Shown: piece after piece, positions 11,801 through 20,281 of the stretch | How the letters are laid out: every line of letters starts with the position of its first letter | Numbering within the stretch: position 1 is the stretch's first letter | Assembly: GCA_001642005.1 (NCBI GenBank) | Contig: LWCA01000294.1 | Location: forward strand, 1 to 33,253 | DNA length: 33,253 nt | Reading direction: 5' to 3' | DNA from: Intoshia linei | Taxonomy: Eukaryota; Orthonectida; Rhopaluridae | Translations under genes and position numbers: made by a program | Notes under the pieces: generated by a model | The model's input: the letters and a program-made list of their open reading frames with translations, nothing else | Database searches by the model: none | What the model was told of the DNA's origin: nothing

Positions 11801-13468
11801 AATTTTTTGTTTGTACTGTTAACCTAGTTTTATTGTAATATATTAAAATAATTTTGGTATACTTAAGAATTTATAATATTACCTATTAATAAATTAAATA
11901 AGTAGGCCCCTAATGATTGTAGGCCAGGTCCATAGGACCCATAGCCTCTCTCCATGGCCCTTGGTTTAATTAATATAAAATATTGAGAATTTCTATACAA
12001 GTGTTCATGTATAGTTTTAGGTCGTGTGATTATTTTCTTTATTACGCGCTTCATTTTTATATACAACGACTTGTTCATCCTGTCGTATTATAAATATGTA
12101 TCGACCTTTATAAACATTTTAATTACATGTATAATTATTGTATGTGTTGAGGTGTATTTTTAATTTTAACAAAAAAATAGAACATAAAATCTTACATAAA
12201 AATGCTACTATTCACTATTACCAATCTGTTAAAGTTTAACAGATTAACTGGAACTTAAAGAAATGCTTCGAACGTGTTTAGAGATTATTTTATTTTTAAA
12301 TTCTAGGACCTTTAATTATATTTAATTTTTGTTTTAATCAAATTATTACCAAAAAAAGGTAAACAGTAAATTGATTTCCCTAAAATCCCTTTGTAAAATA
12401 TGGTAAAACATTTTTTGTGTGTATAAACTGGAGATAACTGTTAACTGTTGTTTTTTTTATTGTGGGACTATTTTCATTTTTTGAAAAAAGGGTAATTTGT
12501 GATTTTGGCTCTGGGCTAAGAAAAGGGCCGGAGGCCCTTTAAAATTTTGAGCGAAGCGATAAAAAAAATTAGGGTCCCTTTTTAGAATAAAGGGCTTACT
12601 GTTGATTGGAGAAGTAAATACTTAATTCATGGAGTATTAATAAAAGCATTAAAAGATATTATGTAGGTTTCTAGTTACTTTTATTACTACTTTACAACTT
12701 ACCTACTTTTTTCTTGAATGTTCACTGAATGGAAAGGTTTTAATGTTTGGAACAGTTTTTATGTTAATATATGATGAACATTGTAGAATATATGTTAAAT
12801 TGAATAATTACCAGAACTTTGATTCTATAAACTATTTTCTTTCTAGCCATTTGAATTTCCCCACTTTAAAACTGTTTCATAAGATATAAATGTGAAGTAT
12901 TTTTTAATAATTGGGGCCTTTTTTTAAGATATACATGTAAAATACTGTTATTAATTTGGGGCTTTTTTTAATGAGTGGCTCTGGGTTACAGCCCATATTG
13001 ACCATGCCTTAAAACGGCTCTGTGTTATGGTGTTACTTTTTGAAATTTAAATATATGACAAATTTCATGATTCTAAAATCTGCAGCAGAGTATGGATAGT
13101 TGGGGTTTTGTATTGGTAAGATTTAAGTTTCTGAGTTTGAAATTTATTTTACTTTCACCCGGAAAAACTGTAATAAATTATGGAACTTTTTAAATTCTAG
13201 GACTCTTATTTATTGAAATAAACGATAACACAGACAAACAAAGAGTTTGATATAATTTAGGACTATTAAATTAATATTATGATTAGATACACATATCCCT
13301 GAAAGTAATGAATTTGTTTCCATGTTGTTGCCTCAAGTACCAGCCCAACAAAAAACGGATGATATAAAAATCCCTTTGGTATATGTTCAAGGCAATGAAG
13401 CTAGAAAACTTTTATCCGTACTTGTCAATGAAATTGACAAAAATATGAAAATTGAAAATTTGAATTAA
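8844..13468 (+). CDS. EDEM3: EDEM3-type GH47 alpha-mannosidase-like protein with PA domain (ER-associated degradation)
   Basis: EDEM proteins trim mannose from misfolded glycoproteins in the ER and send them to degradation. Predicted exons 8844-9301, 9347-10489, 10780-11221, 11369-11414 and 13287-13468 keep frame and give about 756 residues (human EDEM3 about 930). A hydrophobic segment near residues 14-29 fits a signal peptide or anchor. GH47 landmarks are intact: DMWNGNYSVTLIDSLDTLAL, the acidic Glu in SLFEANIR, Asp in GNIDSYYEYL, Glu in RPEFYES and the Ca-site TEAH near the domain end. The C-terminal protease-associated (PA) domain, which separates EDEM3 from EDEM1/2, begins VVKRGKCTFYEKV and continues AINAQKLGAIAIIVY, then DDIKIPLVYVQGNEA in the last exon. 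There is no KDEL-like tail. The 1,872-nt last intron holds a repeat. Confidence 0.92.
11585..13245 (+). repeat. Dispersed repeat family, copy E (longest; EDEM3 last intron)
   Basis: It starts agttgactgttatgtactac then gtacaaacagg and ctagctctgccg. It carries the 5' block twice (near 11680 and again near 12180), suggesting a tandem or nested arrangement, and ends with aaataaacgataacacagac and aaacaaag. It also has a unique GC-rich hairpin at 12522. It lies in the sense orientation of EDEM3 and accounts for most of the intron. Confidence 0.78.
12522..12540. repeat. GC-rich hairpin AAAGGGCC-GGA-GGCCCTTT
   Basis: A perfect 8-bp stem with a 3-nt loop, followed by GAGCGAAGCG, sits within repeat copy E. 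It is conspicuous against the surrounding very AT-rich sequence. Nothing similar is visible in the other copies in this window. Confidence 0.7.
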
Positions 13469-13928
13469 TTTATTTAATTAAATTGGAAATAACCCTGTAA
13501 ATAAAATTTTTAATTAATGTTGAATTACGTCATATCATGAGTCATGACTCATATGCTATGATGTAAATAGTACGTCACGCTATTTAAATTGAATATAATG
13601 AGTACATGGTACTCAGAATATTGGTAATATACAACATATTCAATAAATATTATTAACAATTTGTAAATAAAATCTACGCAGAGCCGAATTTACCGTACCG
13701 AAACCCTTTTCAGGGTTGATTATAATTTCCGACGAAATTTTATATTAAATATCTGAATTGTTATTTATTTAATATTTACAATAAAGACTATTTTTATCAT
13801 ATCAACGTTTGTTCAAAGTCTCATCCACATATAAATGATATAAAATATATGTATATTAATTAATTAAGATAAAAAAAACTTAAAAATATTTAATTACAAC
13901 AAATAATACAATTAAATTAAAAAAAAAA
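13469..13928. other. Convergent intergenic region EDEM3 / PPP1R15
   Basis: It should hold both 3' UTRs. An imperfect palindromic patch, ATCATGAGTCATGACTCATATG, in pieces at about 13535-13558, is the only structure noted. No gene seen. Confidence 0.3.
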
Positions 13929-14733
13929 TTATTCCGGATCTTTAAGGTATTTAGTATAATGGTTGTCTCGGTGTTCCTTAGTGAAAAATTGGTGAAATTG
14001 ATCTTCAAATTTTTTAACTCTAGTTTTAAAACGCCACGCATCCACAGCATAATGTTCCCAATAACATCGAACATACTGCTTGTAATCTGGATCTTGAGTA
14101 TCAATTTCACGATAATCTACGAGCTGATCATCTGGGGCAAAAGTGACCTAAAAATAAATATAAAATATTTATGTAATTATTACTTTTCTATTAGAAATTT
14201 GATATGCATTTATGGATTTTGTTGAGTCGGTTAAATCTGACATACTGGTAGAATCAGAATATAAAGAATCTTCATCGGTATTATAATAGTCAAAATAGGA
14301 ACTAAAAGCAATATGAATTGTTCGTATTGAAGGATTTGATGATTTATCATCTTGAGAATCATCAAGGTATGGGTCTGGTGTTATAACAATATTTTTTGAT
14401 GATTTGAAATGGTAAATTGAATTGGTATTAATAATTTTACTTGAATCAATACCACTGAAACCTACAAAATAAATAAATTGTTTAATAAAATTCAATTAAT
14501 GCATTACTGTTTGATAATCCCAGTGAATTATGTTCCATGGTTCTATTGATATTGGTAGGGTCACTAACTGATCTTTTACGAGACCATTTACTTTTATTTG
14601 TCAACGTGCTCATTTTGCGCACAATCTCGTCTTCACAGTCATCAGACTCGTCGATACAATTATTTGAATTTGATTTGTACATATTTATATATTTATTATA
14701 AATCTCAAAACTGCAGTCAATAAAATGGTTCAT
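13929..14733 (-). CDS. PPP1R15: PPP1R15 (GADD34/CReP)-like PP1 regulatory subunit
   Basis: PPP1R15 proteins recruit protein phosphatase 1 to dephosphorylate eIF2-alpha. Exons 14733-14508, 14461-14184 and 14147-13929 join in frame to about 240 residues, shorter than the vertebrate proteins, with introns of only 46 and 36 nt. The N-terminal two thirds is acidic and Ser/Thr/Asn-rich and looks disordered. The last exon carries the family core: the PP1-docking KVTF (its Lys codon closes exon 2 and Val-Thr-Phe opens exon 3), an acidic stretch, then YWEHYAVDAWRFKTRV and FTKEHRDNHY, matching the PPP1R15 pattern WE..A.D..RF..R.....E......EHR. The frame is open upstream of the ATG, but 14733 is the first Met. 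Core match strong by eye; orthology unchecked. Confidence 0.8.
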
Positions 14734-15440
14734 TTGAGGTATTACCAAATAATAAAATTATCAAGGTAATTCAGATGTTTCAATATGGTTTTAATGTGTG
14801 TATGTATGGTAATATTCGTAAAAACTACTCTATAGCCATTTTTTGAAATATAAATTGTACGCATTATATAATTAATTCAAAGTACTTATCATAATTAACA
14901 AACGATATTAAATGTTTATAGTGCAAATAAATGTATCCTAGGCGTTGTAATAATAATTAAAGCAACTTTGTTAATTCATGAATTGTTACTTAGTCACTTT
15001 CATTGTAACCAAGCTATTTTTTAAACATTGACATACTTGAGTCAATTAAATTGACACAGATTAGACTTATTTTGGAGATATAGATACATATATAGATTCG
15101 GTAAGTTACATTGTAGAGTTAATTTCACTCAAAACATTTGTTACATTTAAATTTTTAAATGTTAAATTATCGAAAATATCACTATCTTTTTGATTGATTT
15201 GGAATGATAAGCAATAATCTTGCCAGATAAATTAAAAATAATAAATTGTATACAGTATAGTATTGCGTAAATATAAAGTTGAAGCATATAAACTGATGTT
15301 TATTATATTCAGTACATCTTTTTAATTCCATTTTTTTTATTCAGAAACTTTTAAAATATCCAACATGGCTTTTAGCAGAATACTTCACGATGTAAATTGC
15401 GTTATTTACTAGAAACCGAATACTATAGCAAATAAATAAA
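14734..15440. promoter_or_regulatory. Divergent promoter region PPP1R15 / CFAP298
   Basis: About 700 bp separate the two start codons. Frames here are short and show no protein-like composition. The region should contain both promoters. No specific site can be named in this AT-rich sequence. Confidence 0.35.
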
Positions 15441-17550
15441 ATGGTAAAATTGGTTATTAAAAATTGCGAAGATTTGCAGTTTCTTTTTGAAACTTGTACG
15501 AATGAACCCATTTCAAACATTTTAAAAGAAATTGTTAACATTTATAATGGAAGACTTAAAATTGCAAGAATTGCAGCCGGTAATTTATATATATCATGGA
15601 TTCTCTTTGTGCAATAATTCCATGAGGTTAATGTGATATTTGAAATAAGTTATTCATGTGTGTTTCAATTAACGTTTAAAAATATAATGATAACCAATAA
15701 TTAAAAAAGCACTGGTCAAAAAAATTTCTAAAATTTATTCAAAAATATATTACAGAGTTTTTCATGAACAGTAACATTAAACGTGAAATTTCATAATATA
15801 CCCGAATTCTTGTAAATAAATCCATAAAATATACATTATTTTACTCCCATAATCATAATAAATATATAATTGACCTTTAGAAATGAATGAATTGGCTGAT
15901 CATGGATTGACATTACCCGGTAACATGCAAGGGTTAACAGATGATCAATTAATTGATTTAAAATTAACTGACAGTTATGGAGATACAAATTTACCTTCCG
16001 GAGGTTATGTTTTTTCACAAGACGATATTGGTCGTAGAAATGGAAAAGGTACCAGAGTTTATGATGCAATTATACTTCTTTAAAAAATAGGCCCTCTTGA
16101 AAAATTACAAAAAATGATTAAACAATGCACTCATGATTCGAAAGAAATGATATCCAAAGTACCCATTTTATTAAATTGTTAATTTTGTTACATTTAACTA
16201 AAATGAACACTCTGGCAAGTTTGCCATTAATACAATTTGTATTAAATGAACTGTTAAAAAAATTTAAATATTTTCGAAGAATCCGAAAAAAACGTCTTTT
16301 ATGACGCATTTTGGTTTCTAATAAAATCCGTATTTTTGTGTTGATATGTGAAATCTTATCCAGCCCTATAACAATTGTTACAAATGTGTAATAAAAGTTT
16401 ACTTTTTTAGAAAAATATTGATCATAATATTTATGTATCAATGAATACAATTGAAACAACCCTACAAAATATGAAAAGTGCAATTTTAATTGTTTATCCA
16501 ATGGGACTACCACCATATGATCCAATTCAAATGGAATTTGAGAATAATGAACAGCTTGAGGGAACACAAGTAAATCTTGATTTATTAATCGCAAATAACT
16601 AATTTTTGAAATAATCATACAAAAATTTTCAAATTTATTAATTATTATTATTAACTCTAATGTTTAATGTGTTTTTCAATTAATTAAAATCAATAATTTT
16701 GTATTTATAATTTTATGATATTCAATAGTTTATACCAGAGGTGGGGAAAGTGCGGCCTTATTGAAGATTTGGTGCAGCCTTCTGAACTATTTCAATTATT
16801 TTTCATTTAAAATTATTATATTATTTTTAAAATATTAATTTTTGGTAAAAGCGTTTTTTCCTTAAGGGTTGGTAAAATGGTATTTTTCAAAATAATATTG
16901 GTAAAAGAAGATTTTTTCTCATTAGATTTTACTAAATAGAAAAAAATGCTAAAAATTTATCATTCACACCCAATTATCTAAAATGTTCGTATTCACCTTC
17001 TAATAAAATTATTAAGTTCGTGGAATGAGCAGCCATCCCAATAGAAGCACTGGTGTATTTGTTTATTTTTTATTAAAAAAGGTTTGGCCTTCGAACAATA
17101 AATGCTTTCCCATATTCTGGTTTATACCAATTATTAATATTTGGTTTATTACGCGTTTAATCATGTTTTTCTTAGGCAAGTAAAGATGTGATTGAATTTG
17201 AAGAAGCAGTTTTATGGTGGGCTGGAAAAGAATTGATTAGTACTAAAAAACTGTCAGATTTTATTGGAAAAAACGAAAAATGTAAAATTTTGGTAAAATT
17301 GCAGAAAAAATGTAATGGAGCTCCAAGTAGAGAAAGTGTTGTAAGTGAAGAGGAAAAAAGAAAAATGATGATGTACTATTATCATAAACAAGAAGAATTA
17401 AAGGTTTTAAAATTTTAAAATTTATAAAAAAATTACATGTAGAAATTGGAAAAAGATGACGATGATAGTTATTTAGATTCCAAATGGGCCAATACAAAAA
17501 GTTTAAAACATAAATTTCAAAATTTGTCGGATAATATTAAATTTAAATAA
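15441..17550 (+). CDS. CFAP298: CFAP298 (C21orf59/Kurly), axonemal dynein assembly factor
   Basis: CFAP298 is a cytoplasmic factor needed for outer dynein arm assembly and ciliary motility. Exons 15441-15579, 15881-16048, 16091-16158, 16411-16569, 17176-17403 and 17443-17550 join in frame to 289 residues, against about 290 in human. Landmarks in order: YNGRLKIARIAAEMNELADH (across intron 1), NMQGLTDDQLIDLKL, DDIGRRNGKG, AILIVYPMGLPPYDP, MEFENNEQLEGTQ, VLWWAGKEL, KKLSDFIGKNEKCKI, GAPSRESVVSEEEKRKM and YYYHKQEELKKLEKDDDDSY (across the last intron). Introns are 301, 42, 252, 606 and 39 nt; the 606-nt one carries a hAT element. Its presence implies motile cilia in the organism. The stop is 31 bp from the BRD8-like stop on the other strand. 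Confidence 0.96.
16736..17119. mobile_element. 384-bp non-autonomous hAT element with 8-bp target duplication
   Basis: Perfect 8-bp duplications GTTTATAC flank it (16728-16735 and 17120-17127). The left end is CAGAGGTGGGGAAAGTGCGG. The right end, reverse-complemented, is CAGAATATGGGAAAGCATTT, so the termini are imperfect inverted repeats with a hAT-like CAG start. No coding sequence. The interior has GGTAAAA-rich iterations also found at 19085-19200 (inverted) and 22680-22735. It sits inside the fourth CFAP298 intron. Confidence 0.85.
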
Positions 17551-17581
17551 TTTTTAATTTACAAAACACAATGTAGTTATT

Positions 17582-20199
17582 TCAGGTATTTTTTTTAATT
17601 TTCCGACCATGAGATCTGCTGCTTGTTCTGCTTATAATTTTTCCACTGTTTTTTTTGTATTTCTAATTATAAAAATATAATTTATACATATACACTAAAA
17701 TTTACCTCTATAACTTTTAAAGCATGAGTACACATTTCAGATCGACAGCGAGTAATTTCTGGGTTATCAGTTATCGAAAAAACACCACCGTTAAACAAAA
17801 ATAAGCATTCTCTTTCCAGGCTTGCCAAATTAATTACATTACCATTTCCAATTTGTGTTAATATATCGTCCAACCATATTATCCTACAGTTAGTAGACAA
17901 TTTATACAAAATTATTAAAATTAATATTACTTTCCAGTATTGTCAATTTTTGCATTATTAGGTTTCATAAAAACAGACGCAGCTCTAAAATATTTATAAA
18001 AATATAAAAAAGTAATAACTCATGAGAAAGTATTTCATTGTATAATTGTATTGCTTCCACCATCCATTCCTTTTCAGATTTGTTCATATCTCTATATATT
18101 AATTGACGTTAAGAATTTCATGAAAGTTAAATGAGTGTTACCATTTTTTCAGGTTTATAAAAAACTAGCTTGGCTGTGTTTTTTTAAATTCTAGGGCTGT
18201 TTTCATTTAAAAAAAGGTAATTTGGGGTTTTGGCCCTGAAGATTTATTTTTTAAATTTATGATTTTAAAATCCGTATCAGAGTGTATATATTTTTAAATT
18301 CTCGAACACGTTTGATTTTCAAAAAAGGATAATTGGGTTTTTTGACACTTACGATGTGAGTTGAAAGGTTGAAATTTATCTTACTTTCATCCCAGAAAAA
18401 ACTGTAATAGAAATGTGGACTTTATAAAATTCTAAGACTGGTAGTTATTGAAATAAACGATAACACACAGACAAACAAAGCATATTATATAATTAAAAAA
18501 AGTATAATTACGTAGATACTGTAGGTGGAATTAAAACATCTTCCGAAAGTATTTCAATTTCGTCGCTACTTATTGTTTCTATTGATTTTATTTCAGACGT
18601 ACCAATAGTATTACGGAATATTTTCTAAATTAAAATAAATGATAACAGGAACTAGTCAGAAAACAATATTAATAATCATTTGGTTTATGATTATATTTGA
18701 CTGTTATGGAGATCAACTTAACATTTATGAATATCGTAAAACGAGAGATTGGTCGAAAAATGTTAATAACATTTTAGTTGATGTATCCATGAAACGATGC
18801 GTATGCATACTAATCATGCACCATCTGAAGTATATATTAAAATAAAAACCTTGATAAGAAAAACGGATTTTAATGACAACCCTTTTATTGTTCTATACAT
18901 TTTCGATTTTCCTCCAATTCGTACAAGAAACAAATCGGACATAATCTTTTTTAGGCGTGAACAGACCGGTCTGTCTAAATGAATACAATACATCAACTTT
19001 ATCTGATCACTAATTTTCTATACTTTGGAAGAAATTTTTAAGTAAATGTCACAAACTTTTTTTGAGCAGTATGTTTATCGGTTTCACATCCAATGATTCA
19101 ACCATTTTTACTAAAAATCCAATTTTACCAAGCCTTTAGAGAAAGTTCTAGTTTTACCAACCCTAAAAAAAAATCCGGTTATATTAAAATTCAAAAATAA
19201 TCCAATTGATTTAAAAGACCCAAAGTGATAAACAGCCCAACATATAAATTTTAACAAAAAATACGTTCTATAATTTCAATTTTTGATTTTTTGTGAGGAA
19301 TTGAAACAGCAGTATCAATCTAGAATAAATTTATAAAACATGTCAAAATATCCAAACCTTACGCTTTCGTCCTACATTCTTACGTTTTTGTTCAACAACT
19401 TGCTGGGCCAACATTTTTAACGGTTTAATTTTCTAAAATAGAATACAATCTAAAAAAGCACTTTTCAAAGAGGTCCGTAAATTAATGTTTAGACATTCAT
19501 TGTAATAACTATGAAAATATTTATAAAGTTGGTCTCACGAGACACGCATATCTGCTAAACCCATGTTTAAAATTTACTTTTCTGGTAATTGGCCTAGAAT
19601 AGACTTTGGAATCAATTTTTTTTTCTATAATCGGTTTTTTTTCCAATATTTTTGGTTCAATTTTTTCTATAACAATTGGAGCCGTAGTAGGTAATGGTGT
19701 TTTTATAATTTCAGTTTTAGGTTCAGGTTTTTCATCATTCTTTAAAATTTTATTATCTGGTGTATTTAAAGTTTTAATATTTAAATCGTCTTTTTCTGTA
19801 GGTTTACATTCATTTTTAAGTTTATTATGAACTTTCCAAGATTGCATTAGATTTTCTTTCATTTCTTTGACACATTGGGTATGTATTTTATCATATATCC
19901 TTTCCAAAGTGACTTTGTCAAATTTATCGCTATCATCTATTTGATTATAATACAATTCACAACATTTTATGGGATTTAAAAGATACTCAACAATTCTATT
20001 TGACAATCTAGGATTCATCAGATCGCACATTTTTAAATTATAACAAACTTGTTTCCTAAAATTTTATAAATAAAATGTGATTCTTTACTTTTCTTTACCA
20101 ATTGTTTGAACATGTCAAAACAGCTGACATTATCAACATTTTATCTTCTGAATTTAAAATCATTGGATTTTGAGATGAACTCGGTGGTATTTTCTCCAT
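17582..20199 (-). CDS. BRD8: BRD8-like bromodomain protein (NuA4/TIP60 complex subunit homologue)
   Basis: BRD8 is a subunit of the NuA4/TIP60 acetyltransferase complex. Ten predicted exons (20199-20099, 20055-19578, 19432-19358, 19319-19265, 18974-18850, 18624-18512, 18091-18020, 17984-17931, 17883-17706, 17662-17582) keep frame throughout, giving about 443 residues, under half of human BRD8. The N-terminus (LNSEDKMLIMSAVL..NNW, then CCELYYNQID and VTLERIYDKI) follows the SANT-like start of BRD8. A Lys/Pro-rich linker comes next. The C-terminal 100 residues form a bromodomain-like fold: EWMVEAIQLYNEILSHEAAS, VFMKPNN, LDDILTQIGNGNVINLASLE, RECLFLFNGGVF and EMCTHALKVIE. BRD8's YN acetyl-lysine Asn and PMD motif are not conserved. 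The fifth exon was found by phase logic and is least certain. Confidence 0.75.
18165..18480 (+). repeat. Dispersed repeat family, copy F (3' part; BRD8-like intron)
   Basis: It shows ATTCTAGGGCTGTTTTCATT, ggtaatttggggttttggcc, the gtaatagaaatgtggacttt block and the tail aaataaacgataacacacag, acaaacaaag. It lacks the 5' end and the first internal units. It occupies most of a 420-nt intron, antisense to the host gene. Confidence 0.8.
19040..19262 (+). repeat. hAT-related repeat fragment (BRD8-like intron)
   Basis: It shares CGGTTTCACATCCAATGATT and repeated TTTTACCAA-CCCTTTAG-AAAATCC-like motifs with 22565-22740, and in inverted form with the interior of the 384-bp hAT element at 16736. No intact ends were found. 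It lies in the 290-nt intron between predicted exons 4 and 5. Confidence 0.6.
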
Positions 20200-20281
20200 T
20201 TCTAAAATAAAACTGCTTGGGAACGAGTAAACATTTATTGATAAAAATATAAAATGATTCATACTTTATTGTTATTTATAA
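20200..20281. promoter_or_regulatory. Compact bidirectional promoter BRD8-like / CDC40
   Basis: Only 82 bp separate the BRD8-like ATG (20199, minus) and the CDC40 ATG (20282, plus). Both 5' UTRs and at least core promoter functions must lie within or overlap these genes. No motif could be assigned. Confidence 0.55.

Noticed and set aside
11863-12078. 71-codon minus-strand ORF in the EDEM3 intron
   Set aside because: Within repeat copy E, with no protein-like pattern or partner exons.
15836-16618. Minus-strand ORFs of 77 and 166 codons
   Set aside because: They are antisense to confident CFAP298 exons 2-4 and cross its introns.
18639-18982. Small secreted or membrane protein gene on the plus strand (two overlapping frames)
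   Set aside because: The frames cannot be joined by a sensible intron, and the opposite strand carries an exon whose phases fit the BRD8-like gene exactly. Kept only as a finding to test.
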